64,000 nt of DNA from Anaerococcus lactolyticus ATCC 51172 (lineage in GTDB: Bacteria; Bacillota; Clostridia; Tissierellales; Peptoniphilaceae): contig NZ_GG666045.1 in assembly GCF_000156575.1 (NCBI RefSeq), positions 59,504-123,503 of the forward strand, read 5' to 3'. Every line of letters begins with the position of its first letter. Position 1 is the first letter of the stretch. The translations under genes were made by a program, and so were the position numbers. The notes under the pieces were generated by a model. That model was given only the letters and a program-made list of their open reading frames with translations. It searched no databases and was not told the DNA's origin. Positions 9,378-17,209 of this stretch are shown piece after piece.

Positions 9378-10105
9378 TGGAAAATTCAAAGTTTGTTCTG
9401 GGGTCAAAATATGACCTCAGAACAAAACTTATCTTGCTTATAGGTGCGAATATTTTAATTTTTTTAGGGTTTGATTGGATCTATCAAAGCCTTATTACAT
9501 TATTTTTCCTTGTCATCATTATTAGCGATGGTTATAAAAAATCCGCTATAAGGTATATTTTATTTTTTGTAATAAGTGTAGTATTGGAAAAATCTTTAAC
9601 CTATTTTAGTATGAATTTTCTTTTGAATTTAACTTTATTTATCTTGGCAATTGGAAGAAAATTTCTGCCATGTATTATCGTGGGTAAATGGATTTTAAAT
9701 TCAACATCTGTTTCCAGTGCAGTGGCAACTTTACAAAAATTAAAACTTTCAAAAGACTCACTCATAATGATTTCTGTAATATTTAGATGTTTGCCTACTA
9801 TTAAAGACGAATGGAGTCATATAAATATGGCGATGAAAACTCGAGGAATTAATTTTAACTTAATAAATTTAATAAGAAAACCAACATTAATTATGGAATA
9901 TTTTTTTGTACCCTTATTCGTAAGTGTGATAGAAATTGGGGATGAGCTCTCTCAATCAGCCATTATAAGGGGACTCGATGCTCCTGTTAACAAAACAAGT
10001 AGACACCTAATTAAGTTTAGAAAAAATGATATTGGTGTTCTAATTCTTATGATTTTAATTTTATCAATAGTAATATTTATGAAAGTATCAGGGTGGGACT
10101 TATGA
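9377..10105 (+). CDS. ECF transporter transmembrane (T) component, EcfT/CbiQ family
   Basis: 242 residues with about five membrane helices. Both coupling motifs of the family are visible: MKTRGIN and, near residue 200, IIRGLDAP. These contact the two ATPase domains. The start ATG 9377 overlaps the stop of the S component (TAATG) and the stop overlaps the ATPase start (ATGA), so the three genes are translationally coupled. It forms the membrane scaffold with the S component and the double ATPase next door. Confidence 0.85.
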   Translation: MENSKFVLGSKYDLRTKLILLIGANILIFLGFDWIYQSLITLFFLVIIISDGYKKSAIRYILFFVISVVLEKSLTYFSMNFLLNLTLFILAIGRKFLPCIIVGKWILNSTSVSSAVATLQKLKLSKDSLIMISVIFRCLPTIKDEWSHINMAMKTRGINFNLINLIRKPTLIMEYFFVPLFVSVIEIGDELSQSAIIRGLDAPVNKTSRHLIKFRKNDIGVLILMILILSIVIFMKVSGWDL

Positions 10106-11493
10106 TTGAAATTAGAGAATTAAGTTTTAAGTATAAGGGAGGATCTGATTACTCATTAAAAGATATAAACTTGAAAATCAAAAAAGGGGAATGCATTCTT
10201 CTATGTGGTAGGAGTGGTTGTGGAAAGTCCACTCTATTAAAGCTTATGAATGGCATAATACCTGAGTTTTATGATGGGGACATTTCTGGCAGTGTTATGG
10301 TCAATGGTATGAATACATTTACCACACCAATTTATAAATTATCTAATAATGTAGGCTCGGTTTTTCAAAATCCTAAAACACAGTTTTATACAACCAATAC
10401 AACCGATGAAATTGCTTTTGGTTTAGAAAATTACGGAATAGAAAGAGAAGTAATTAACAAAAGGATTGAAGAAGTTGAAAAAGAGCTTCATCTTGAAAAC
10501 TTGATGAATAAAAATATATTCAATCTTTCTGGAGGAGAAAAGCAGAAGATTGCTATAGCAAGCATTTACGCATTAAACCCTGAGATATTTATTCTTGATG
10601 AACCATCTTCAAGCTTAGACATAGAGTCAATGAAAGAATTATCGCTTACAATAAAAAAGCTTAAATCTTTAGGAAAAACTATTATTATTGCAGAACACAG
10701 GTTGTGGTATTTAAAAGACATTGTTGATAGAGCAATATACTTAGAGGATGGAAAAATCATCAGAGAATATAGTATGGATGAAATTGAAAATCTAAGTGAA
10801 GATGAACGAATAAGAACAGGACTTAGGCATTCTGATTATAAAGCTATTGAAAGATTTGATGATTTTGAAACTTCAAATAAAGGGACTTTATTAGTGCTAA
10901 AAGATCTAATATTCAAAAGAAATACCAAAATAATTTTGTCCATTGAGGATCTTAATTTTTGCTATGGGAATATTATTGGGATTGTTGGAGAAAATGGAAT
11001 TGGGAAGTCTACATTAGCAAAAATTATATGTGGCTTATACAAAGAAAATAAAGGTAAAATTTTAAAAGATGATGAGAATTTAAATATAAAAAGTAGGCTA
11101 AATGAGAGCCTGCTTATTATGCAGGAAGTGAACTGTCAGTTATTCACGGACACTGTCAAAGATGAAATAGTATTAACATCAAATATTAAAGATGATAATG
11201 CTTTAGATACTTGGCTAAAAGATATGGAGTTAAAAAATATCAGTGATAGGAATCCTCATACCTTGTCAGGAGGACAAAAACAGAGAGTAATTATCTTATC
11301 CGCTTTACTATCCGACAAGAAAATTCTATTTTTCGATGAACCAACCAGTGGATTGGACTATAGAAATATGAAAATAGTAGCTAAAAACATAAAGAAAGTA
11401 AAGGAAGAAGATAAGTTGATTTTAATAATATCCCATGATGTTGAGTTTTTAGAATCAGTTTGTGATAAAGTGATTGATTTTACTTACTTATGA
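10102..11493 (+). CDS. ECF transporter double ATPase (two fused EcfA domains)
   Basis: 463 residues containing two complete ABC ATPase domains. Domain 1 has Walker A GRSGCGKST, signature LSGGEKQKIA and Walker B FILDEPSS; domain 2, from about residue 270, has GENGIGKST, LSGGQKQRVI and LFFDEPTS. I start it at ATG 10102, overlapping the T-component stop, with AGGGTGGG upstream; a GTG at 10093 is less likely. The fusion removes the need for separate EcfA and EcfA' subunits and makes this a dedicated (group I) ECF transporter instead of one sharing a common energy module. Confidence 0.88.
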   Translation: MIEIRELSFKYKGGSDYSLKDINLKIKKGECILLCGRSGCGKSTLLKLMNGIIPEFYDGDISGSVMVNGMNTFTTPIYKLSNNVGSVFQNPKTQFYTTNTTDEIAFGLENYGIEREVINKRIEEVEKELHLENLMNKNIFNLSGGEKQKIAIASIYALNPEIFILDEPSSSLDIESMKELSLTIKKLKSLGKTIIIAEHRLWYLKDIVDRAIYLEDGKIIREYSMDEIENLSEDERIRTGLRHSDYKAIERFDDFETSNKGTLLVLKDLIFKRNTKIILSIEDLNFCYGNIIGIVGENGIGKSTLAKIICGLYKENKGKILKDDENLNIKSRLNESLLIMQEVNCQLFTDTVKDEIVLTSNIKDDNALDTWLKDMELKNISDRNPHTLSGGQKQRVIILSALLSDKKILFFDEPTSGLDYRNMKIVAKNIKKVKEEDKLILIISHDVEFLESVCDKVIDFTYL

Positions 11494-11527
11494 AAATGCA
11501 TACATTAGTAAATTACAAGGGGGACAT

Positions 11528-11587
11528 ATGATAAATAAGCAAGAAGAACGAGAAGTTGTAAATAGTATTTTTCATGATACTCCATAA
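11528..11587 (+). CDS. Possible 19-residue peptide after the ECF operon
   Basis: ATG 11528 follows AAGGGGGAC and opens a 19-codon frame (MINKQEEREVVNSIFHDTP) that ends 25 bases before the operon's terminator. There is no signal sequence or cysteine. It may be a real short peptide or a leftover frame; I recognise no family. Confidence 0.3.
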   Translation: MINKQEEREVVNSIFHDTP

Positions 11588-11611
11588 TATAAACTTTATA
11601 ATATTTTTTTG

Positions 11612-11645
11612 AGGATTTATGCCTTAGAGCATAAGTCCTTTTTTT
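11612..11645 (+). terminator. Rho-independent terminator after ECF module 1
   Basis: AGGATTTATGC pairs with GCATAAGTCCT (one G-T pair) over a 6-base loop, followed by TTTTTTT. The 3' arm GCATAAGTCCT reappears at 33054-33064 after ECF module 2. Confidence 0.85.
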
Positions 11646-11874
11646 GTATTCAAATTAATCAATAAAACTCTAAAATACTATAAAAAAATAAAAATTCTGG
11701 TTTCCAAAGAGGGCAAATTTCACTTTTTAAAGTTAGGGGTATTTTGTCATCTTTCTATAAAAATCAAAATACTTTGAAGTGTGAATATTATTGAAATTGC
11801 TCAAGGGAGATTAGTATATTTCAAATTTAATCCAACTACCAAGGCAAAAAAATCAACTTACATAGGAGGTTAAA
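11646..11874. other. Intergenic, no feature recognised
   Basis: About 230 AT-rich bases without a convincing gene, repeat or promoter. It separates the ECF operon from mobile-element DNA. Confidence 0.4.
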
Positions 11875-12012
11875 ATGCAAGCAATAAAGGTTTATAGTAT
11901 GAGAGTTGCTGTGTTATGTAGACTTTATGATCTCAAATTAATTAATGATAAGGAATATAAAAAAATTAAGAACAGATTAGAAAATGATTATAAGAAGATG
12001 AATAGAAAGTAG
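11875..12012 (+). CDS. Small SHOCT-like protein of mobile-element type
   Basis: A 45-residue frame (it begins MQAIKVYSMRVAVLC) with a perfect AGGAGG six bases before the ATG. The second half, LINDKEYKKIKNRLEND, has the short helix-turn-helix pattern of SHOCT domains. Small genes of this type often precede serine recombinase genes in Firmicute integrative elements; here only a short frame follows before the IS110 element, so the recombinase may have been lost. Function unknown. Short length limits confidence in the family, but the ribosome site is strong. Confidence 0.6.
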   Translation: MQAIKVYSMRVAVLCRLYDLKLINDKEYKKIKNRLENDYKKMNRK

Positions 12013-12165
12013 TTAATCTTGTGATATAATAACACTGTAGAAAGATACAAAATGAGAAGACCAGCTATCAAATGTCAAGAAAAAATCAAAAAATTATTAA
12101 TCTTGTAATTTATGGCACGTCAAATAAGCCTAAATTTTAGGATTAGAAATTATGAATTATGATAA
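12013..12165. other. Possible recombinase 5' remnant next to IS110
   Basis: Two short frames follow the SHOCT-like gene, one at 12052 (MRRPAIKCQ...) and an overlapping one beginning MSRKNQKIINLVIYGTSN. Neither exceeds about 25 codons. They may be the start of an interrupted recombinase gene, and the downstream end of IS110 must lie in this stretch. Its exact boundary cannot be read without an uninterrupted copy. Confidence 0.3.
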
Positions 12166-13341
12166 CTAAATATTAGGTAAATAAACTTTGTTGTCCCTTA
12201 AAACGGCGAATATTATGTTAGTTAGCTTCGTAGCAACAGCTCCAATAGCTGTGCCATGGGCCTTTCCTCTTTGTCTGAGTTTTTGATAATACAAGGATAA
12301 GGCAGGATCTTTAAAGGCTGCAACATTAGCAGCAAGCCAAATAGCACGTCTAAGATAAGGAGAACCACGTTTAGATATTTTAGTGTCAGTAGCATTAAAA
12401 TTGCCAGATTGTTTAACTGTAACATCTAATCCTGCATGAGCGACTAATTGGCTAGCCTTTTCAAAACGTGAAATATCACCGATTTCAGAAAAGATAGCAG
12501 CACCTAATATATCACCTATACCTGTAATCGTTGTGATAACAGGACAAAAAGAATTTAACATAGAAGATATTTCTTCTTCAATATCTAATATTTGATCTTC
12601 TAGGAAAGAAATTTGATTAATAATCTGCTTAATTTGAAAAGAAAAAGATTTTAAAGCAAATTTAATACCAAATGAATTAGAGGCCTTATCTTGAATTTCT
12701 TTTGCTTTATCAATACCAAAACGGCCTTTGCTACATCTTGATAAAAGTTCAGCAAGTTCATTAGCAGAAATAGAAAGCATATCCTCAGGTAATGGATACT
12801 TACTCAAAAGCTCTTTAGAAGTAACTCCGTAAATATTAGAAAAAAGTGAAGAATACTCAGGGAAAACCTGATCTAAAATAGCAACAAGCTTTCTCTTCCA
12901 ATCAGTAACTTCATCAACAAGAGCAAACCTGTATCTAGAAAGATTTCTAAGAGCAAAAGTATCCTCATCAGAAAAATGAGAAACAGAAAACTCACCAAAC
13001 CTAAGAATTTGAGCAATAACAAAAGAATCCACAGAATCATTCTTAGTCTGTCTAATATACATCTTTCTAAAAGCATCAGATTGAATGGGATTAATAACAA
13101 CACAAGAAAATCCTAAATCAATAAGGAAAGAATAAAGAGAAAGCCAATAATGACCTGTAGCTTCCATACCAATAATACAATTATTAGAATCAATCGAAAA
13201 AGAGGAAATAAATTTCTGAAACTTCTCTAAACCCCTAATAGAATTAGAAAAAGAAAAAGACTCAGAAACAAGTTTCCCATCAGAATCAATTATTGAGGCT
13301 TCGTGGTTGTTCTTTTCAATATCAACACCAATGTAAAACAT
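12166..13341 (-). CDS. IS110 family transposase (DEDD recombinase)
   Basis: 391 residues if started at the ATG complementary to 13339-13341, where the family N-terminus MFYIGVDIEKNNHE begins; 22 more codons are open upstream but do not look like IS110. The RuvC-like DEDD domain covers residues 1-160 (D at GVDIEK, E at GMEATGHY, D residues at KNDSVDSF). The Transposase_20 domain with its catalytic serine region lies near residues 270-370 (TGIGDILGA, KRGSPYLRRA). No stop or frameshift is seen, so it may be active. It works with a guide RNA to recombine element and target DNA. Confidence 0.92.
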   Translation of the reverse strand: MFYIGVDIEKNNHEASIIDSDGKLVSESFSFSNSIRGLEKFQKFISSFSIDSNNCIIGMEATGHYWLSLYSFLIDLGFSCVVINPIQSDAFRKMYIRQTKNDSVDSFVIAQILRFGEFSVSHFSDEDTFALRNLSRYRFALVDEVTDWKRKLVAILDQVFPEYSSLFSNIYGVTSKELLSKYPLPEDMLSISANELAELLSRCSKGRFGIDKAKEIQDKASNSFGIKFALKSFSFQIKQIINQISFLEDQILDIEEEISSMLNSFCPVITTITGIGDILGAAIFSEIGDISRFEKASQLVAHAGLDVTVKQSGNFNATDTKISKRGSPYLRRAIWLAANVAAFKDPALSLYYQKLRQRGKAHGTAIGAVATKLTNIIFAVLRDNKVYLPNI

Positions 13342-13545
13342 AAAATCACCCAGCTTTAATATAAATTTAGATAGAGAAAGAACCCTCAAGAACTTTACGC
13401 CAATCAAACCTCGTTAGACATACAGCAACCAAATGTGCTATCCTGCTCATACTGATAAGGACGTAAAGTAGAGGCGTAACCCTTTCACGGGAAGACAAGC
13501 TTCAAGGAGGTGAACTACGACCTCTATCTATACAATTATTATCCC
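13342..13545 (-). ncRNA. Probable IS110 bridge RNA region
   Basis: About 200 non-coding bases lie directly upstream of the transposase on its own strand, where IS110-group elements encode the structured bridge RNA with target- and donor-binding loops. I can see GC-richer segments suited to stems (13430-13530), quite unlike nearby AT-rich DNA. Loops and exact ends need a covariance model. Confidence 0.45.
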
Positions 13546-13570
13546 ATAAGACAATGGGATTGAGAATAAA

Positions 13571-13590
13571 ATGTAGTGTTTTTACTACAT
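13571..13590 (+). repeat. Hairpin before the small peptide gene
   Basis: ATGTAGT and ACTACAT form a perfect 7-bp stem with a GTTTTT loop, 28 bases before the peptide ATG. It could be an attenuator or part of the mobile-element edge. Confidence 0.35.
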
Positions 13591-13617
13591 CTCCAATATA
13601 CGAGGAGGTGCGTGGAA

Positions 13618-13704
13618 ATGACAATAAAAGTGAACAGCGAAAAAAATGTTAACTATAATCAATCAAGTGTTGATTCTCGTTCTCACACACTGAGATCTAA
13701 TTAA
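13618..13704 (+). CDS. Short peptide gene, possible RiPP precursor
   Basis: A 28-residue frame starting at ATG 13618 behind GAGGAGG, a strong ribosome site for so short a gene. The peptide begins MTIKVNSEKN and ends SVDSRSHTLRSN; five of the last thirteen residues are Ser or Thr and there is no cysteine. The next gene, 24 bases downstream, resembles the leader-binding part of a peptide-modifying enzyme. That pairing suggests a precursor peptide, but no complete modification enzyme, transporter or protease is nearby, so the cluster is probably a remnant. It could equally be an uncharacterised short protein. Confidence 0.35.
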   Translation: MTIKVNSEKNVNYNQSSVDSRSHTLRSN

Positions 13705-13728
13705 TAAAAATCAAATCTTAAATCTTAA

Positions 13729-14127
13729 ATGTTACAAATTAACTATTATATTAGCAGGTTAGATGTGAATCTTAAAGTAAATGATACAATTTCGGTATCT
13801 AAAATTAACAATAATCAAATCAATATTTATCAAGATAATTGTTTCAAAACTCTTGAATGCGATTACGAAATACTGAATGAGGTATTCAGTTTAGTAAAAG
13901 AATTTGGCAATAGAGAAAAAATACACAAGAAATTTAGTAAATATTATTCGATAGAGGAAATAGATCAATTTATTAATGTGCTAATTAATGAAGGTATTCT
14001 CTTGAGTTCCAAAGAACTTAGCTCGACATACAATCATGAGAAATCTCATATTTTACTTATCTCTGATATGGAGATAGATAAAGAAATTAAAAATATTCTC
14101 AATCTTAAAAATATTCCATTCTTTTAA
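13729..14127 (+). CDS. RRE/PqqD-like protein, probably the N-terminal part of a RiPP enzyme
   Basis: 132 residues. Residues 25-95 have the pattern of a winged-helix leader-recognition domain (PqqD or cyclodehydratase N-terminus): a strand pair, then DYEILNEVFSLVKEF, a second helix pair (SIEEIDQFINVLI) and NEGILL. After it, SHILLISDMEID looks like the first strand of a ThiF-like or dehydrogenase domain, which then stops at residue 132. This suggests truncation of a longer enzyme. No Shine-Dalgarno site precedes the ATG. It sits between a small peptide gene and the feo remnant. Family assignment is from pattern memory and tentative. Confidence 0.4.
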   Translation: MLQINYYISRLDVNLKVNDTISVSKINNNQINIYQDNCFKTLECDYEILNEVFSLVKEFGNREKIHKKFSKYYSIEEIDQFINVLINEGILLSSKELSSTYNHEKSHILLISDMEIDKEIKNILNLKNIPFF

Positions 14128-14144
14128 AAAACTGGGAAATTGAT

Positions 14145-14198
14145 TTGAATTTTTAATTTTCTATGTTATAATTATTAAGAAGATGATAATCAATTTCA
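14145..14198 (+). promoter_or_regulatory. Fur-box promoter of the feoA-FTR1 region
   Basis: TTGAAT (14145), a 16-base spacer and TATAAT (14167-14172) make a promoter. TGATAATCAATTTCA at 14184-14198 matches 12 of 14 Fur-box positions over the start region. GAAATTGATT upstream and AATCAATTTC here form a wide inverted repeat. It probably drives feoA and, through the decayed feoB, the FTR1 locus. Confidence 0.6.
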
Positions 14199-14245
14199 AA
14201 TAGTAATTTATTTTAATAAATTTAAAACTATAAACGAGTGGTTAG

Positions 14246-14587
14246 ATGCTTAACTTAGTAATGGCACCCTTAAATGTTAATTATAAGATTTTAAGGATTA
14301 AGTCTTTAGGTGATAGTAATGTAACTGAGTTCCACCTGGCGAATCTTGGTTTTGTCAAAGATGCAGTTGTAGGAAAATACAACATCGTTAAAAAAATCAA
14401 TGGTTCTGGTCCTTTGAAAAGAAGGATAATGGACATGGGAATTATAAAAAAATCAGAAATTTACATAAGGGAGGTGGCGCCACTTGGCGACCCTGTGCAA
14501 ATTAATATTAGACATTATGAACTTAGCATTAGAAAAGCAGATGCTGAATTAATTGCAATTGAAGAAATAGAAAAGAAGGAGGACTAA
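14246..14587 (+). CDS. feoA: FeoA-like protein, apparent fusion of two FeoA genes
   Basis: 113 residues, against about 75 for a normal FeoA. Residues 1-42 resemble the start of one FeoA type (LNVNYKILRIKSLGD, then HLANLGFVKDAV). At about residue 45 a second, better conserved FeoA begins part-way (IVKKINGSGPLKRRIMDMG) and runs to the end (VAPLGDPVQINIRHYELSIRKADAE). Firmicutes often carry two adjacent feoA genes before feoB, so this looks like an in-frame deletion joining both. FeoA is a small SH3-like partner of the FeoB iron channel; FeoB here is destroyed, so the protein may have no function. Its stop is immediately before the feoB stub. Confidence 0.75.
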   Translation: MLNLVMAPLNVNYKILRIKSLGDSNVTEFHLANLGFVKDAVVGKYNIVKKINGSGPLKRRIMDMGIIKKSEIYIREVAPLGDPVQINIRHYELSIRKADAELIAIEEIEKKED

Positions 14588-14588
14588 G

Positions 14589-14732
14589 ATGGCTATTACT
14601 ATTGCACTTGCCGGCAACACCAATAGTGGTAAGTAAACACTTTTTAGCGTCCTCACTGGTTCCAACCAATATGTTGGTAACTGGCCAGGGGTAACTGTTG
14701 AAAAAAAGGCCGGTAAGTATAAAAAAAAATAA
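14589..14732 (+). pseudogene. feoB: feoB 5' remnant (ferrous iron transporter B)
   Basis: The first codons read MAITIALAGNTNSGK, then a TAA stop, then [18 protein letters not shown] and VTVE. This is the N-terminal GTPase of FeoB with the stop inside the P-loop GxxNxGKT. A missing A in the run at 14701-14706 shifts the frame after VTVEK, and the rest of a gene of about 2 kb is absent. AAGAAGGAGG lies upstream. The Feo iron channel is therefore lost here. Confidence 0.88.
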
Positions 14733-14787
14733 ACACGTTTTTATATTACAATGTTATTAATAAAGATAAGTAGAAAGGATGATTAAA

Positions 14788-15183
14788 ATGAGTAGAAAAA
14801 AGATTTTGGGATATATTTCTGCTATTATAGGTATCTTGTTAGTGCTTGCACCAAAATTTATAACACCCGTTTGCCCTCCTATGGAAAATGGGATGTTCAT
14901 GAAATGCCATTGGATGGGAAATATGACTATAGGTATTGGCGCAGTCATTTTAGTATTAGCAATTATTCTTATTGTAGTTAAAGATTCAAAAATATCTTTA
15001 GGATTATCTATTTCAAATATAGCAATTGGTATTTTAGAGATACTAAACACTCAAGTGCTTATTGGTGGATGCATGAAAGCCGATATGGCTTGCAGAGCAA
15101 TAACCATTCCGTTTTGCACATTGTTGTCAGGCATATTGGTTTTAGTTAATATTTATTATTGTATGAAAGAAAGACATTCATAA
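14788..15183 (+). CDS. DUF4418 family membrane protein
   Basis: 131 residues from ATG 14788, eight bases after GAAAGGA; an ATG at 14779 is too close to that site. Four membrane segments are visible. Conserved cysteines occur in VCPPMENGMFMKCHW and in GGCMKADMACRA, typical of DUF4418. Such genes commonly sit with FTR1/P19 iron loci and their ABC genes, as here. Function unknown; the paired cysteines and methionines could bind metal. It overlaps the next gene by 1 base (TAATG), so it belongs to the iron-transport operon. Confidence 0.7.
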   Translation: MSRKKILGYISAIIGILLVLAPKFITPVCPPMENGMFMKCHWMGNMTIGIGAVILVLAIILIVVKDSKISLGLSISNIAIGILEILNTQVLIGGCMKADMACRAITIPFCTLLSGILVLVNIYYCMKERHS

Positions 15184-15860
15184 TGGAATCAATAATTGAA
15201 ACTGAAAATTTAAGCAAGAGTTTCAAAAGAGGTTCTAATACACTTTTTGCTGTTAAAAATGTAAACTTTACCTTGAAGGAGGGAGATTTTGTCAATATAA
15301 TTGGCAGAAGTGGTTCTGGAAAGTCAACTTTTTTAAATCTTTTGTCTGGTTTATTAAAACCGACTGAAGGTAAAATTTTTGCTAAGGGCAAAAATATAAG
15401 TGATTTTTCTGATAGAGAAATTAGCAAATATAGGAATGAAATCATAGGTTTTGTGCCACAAAGTCTAGGAACACTTCCAAATTTAAATGTTTTAGAGAAT
15501 GTGTCTCTTCCTTATTATCTATTTAAAAGAGATGACTCTGCTTATGAAAAAGCAGCTATGCTTCTTGATGAGATGGGAATTTTGCATTTGAAAGATGATT
15601 TTCCTAAAAATTTATCTGGAGGAGAGCTAAAAAGAGTGCTGATAGCCAGATCTATGATTAATTCGCCGAAGCTTTTGATTTTAGATGAGCCTACAAGTGA
15701 TTTGGATAAAAATACTACTATGGAGATAATGGATTTATTAAAAAAAATAAATTCTAAAGGTACTGCGCTTATTATAGTTACTCATGAGCTTGATATTTTA
15801 AAATACGGCAATACACTTTACCAAATGGAAGATGGAAGTTTAATAAAGAAAGGGGGATAG
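15183..15860 (+). CDS. ABC transporter ATPase, LolD/MacB type, of the FTR1 locus
   Basis: 225 residues started at ATG 15183, within the stop of the DUF4418 gene. Walker A GRSGSGKST, signature LSGGELKRV, Walker B LILDEPTSD. Note ELKR where EQQR or EKQR is usual. The family pairs with FtsX-like permeases, and three such genes follow in this operon. It probably energises one of them; the operon also contains a second ATPase at 21655. In known P19/FTR1 loci these ABC proteins are thought to support iron delivery, but their exact job is unsettled. Confidence 0.85.
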   Translation: MESIIETENLSKSFKRGSNTLFAVKNVNFTLKEGDFVNIIGRSGSGKSTFLNLLSGLLKPTEGKIFAKGKNISDFSDREISKYRNEIIGFVPQSLGTLPNLNVLENVSLPYYLFKRDDSAYEKAAMLLDEMGILHLKDDFPKNLSGGELKRVLIARSMINSPKLLILDEPTSDLDKNTTMEIMDLLKKINSKGTALIIVTHELDILKYGNTLYQMEDGSLIKKGG

Positions 15861-15862
15861 AG

Positions 15863-17200
15863 ATGAATTTATTAAAGAAAATGACTAGCGTTTTTGCAAT
15901 CATGGTAATCATGATTAGCCTAACTTTAACGCCTGCTTTTGCAGCAGAAACAAATTATGGTAACTGGGTTGAAGTCGCTGATGCTATGTCAGAACATTTA
16001 GAAAAAGCTGTGGAAGTTTACAAGCCTGGAGATAAGGATGCTAAAAAAGCAGCCACAGATGCAGTTAATGTAGCTTACTTTAAATTCTATGAAAAAATCG
16101 GATTTGAAAAAACAACTATGACTGCAATTTCAGGCCAAAGGGGTTCAATGGTTGAACATCAATTTTACAGAGCAAAAAATTCTATCAAAGAAGATGCAGA
16201 CCCAAAAGAAGTTAAAGATGAAATTGATGCACTTATAACTTACCTTCATGAAGATGCCCATACTCTTGATGGAACCTCTGGAGATTCTAAGTCCAGTGGT
16301 CAAAGTCAAGAAGATGCAAATAGCCTTTCAACAGGTCAATTGTTGGGAGAGCTGCTAAAAAGATTTGGTACATTTTTTGCAGTTCTTGGACTTACACTTC
16401 GCGAAGGACTTGAAGCCATTTTAGTTGTAGCTGCCATTGCTGCATATTTATCAAAGACTAATAATAGAATTTATTTAAAAGGTGTATATATTGGAGCCTT
16501 GCTAGGCATTGTTTTTTCAGCAGTCCTAGCTGGAGTATTTAATATCATCGCCAATACAGTGGGAGAAGTTGAGTCTGGAATGGGACAAGAAATATTCGAA
16601 GGAATTGCGATGTTTCTTGCTGTTATCGTACTATTTTATGTATCCAATTGGATGCTTTCTAAATCTGAAGTTGAAGTTTGGAATAGATACATTAAAAACA
16701 AAGTTGAACAATCTGTTTCCAAGGGTAATTATTTTGCCTTATCTTTCACTTCATTCTTAGCAGTAGCAAGAGAGGGTGCAGAACTCATTTTGTTTTTCCA
16801 AGGTATGAGAACAGGCATTTCTGAAAATCCAATGCATATGTGGATTGGACTTTTAGTTGCCGCCATAATACTTGCAATTGTATATTATTTAATTGCTAAA
16901 GTTTCTGTAAGGCTACCATTAAAACCATTCTTTACATTTACTTCTTGGCTAATGTTTATACTTTGCTTATCTTTCTTAGGAAAGGGCATAGGAGAATTAC
17001 AAGAAGCAGATGTAATTGGCAGAACTATAGTTCCTTGGATGAATGGATGGTCTGCTGAAGTTATAGGTATATACGATAGGTATGAAAATCTTATTCCACA
17101 AATTATTCTATTAGTAGTAACCATTGTTTCTGTTATCTATCAAAATAATAGAAACAAAAAAATTAGAGCTGAGCTTGAAGCCAGCCAGGAAAATAAATAG
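15863..17200 (+). CDS. FTR1 family high-affinity iron permease
   Basis: 445 residues. A signal peptide (residues 1-28, ending AFAA) is followed by an extracellular helical domain (30-150) and a seven-helix FTR1 domain. Both iron-ligand motifs RExxE are intact: REGLE at 180-184 and REGAE at 303-307. The C-terminus is a short basic cytoplasmic tail. Start ATG 15863 lies 2 bases after the ATPase stop, preceded by AAAGGGGGA. FTR1 carries iron across the membrane; in bacteria lacking a ferroxidase partner it works with P19, which is the next gene. This is the core of the island. Confidence 0.92.
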   Translation: MNLLKKMTSVFAIMVIMISLTLTPAFAAETNYGNWVEVADAMSEHLEKAVEVYKPGDKDAKKAATDAVNVAYFKFYEKIGFEKTTMTAISGQRGSMVEHQFYRAKNSIKEDADPKEVKDEIDALITYLHEDAHTLDGTSGDSKSSGQSQEDANSLSTGQLLGELLKRFGTFFAVLGLTLREGLEAILVVAAIAAYLSKTNNRIYLKGVYIGALLGIVFSAVLAGVFNIIANTVGEVESGMGQEIFEGIAMFLAVIVLFYVSNWMLSKSEVEVWNRYIKNKVEQSVSKGNYFALSFTSFLAVAREGAELILFFQGMRTGISENPMHMWIGLLVAAIILAIVYYLIAKVSVRLPLKPFFTFTSWLMFILCLSFLGKGIGELQEADVIGRTIVPWMNGWSAEVIGIYDRYENLIPQIILLVVTIVSVIYQNNRNKKIRAELEASQENK

Positions 17201-17209
17201 GAGGATATT

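Larger units (their letters stand above)
12100..13545 (-). mobile_element. IS110 family insertion sequence (approximate limits)
   Basis: One transposase gene on the minus strand with a short downstream flank and about 200 non-coding bases upstream. That layout belongs to the IS110 group, whose guide (bridge) RNA is encoded between the left end and the transposase. IS110 elements lack terminal inverted repeats and usually make no target duplication, so I cannot fix the ends; the limits given are rough. Confidence 0.65.
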
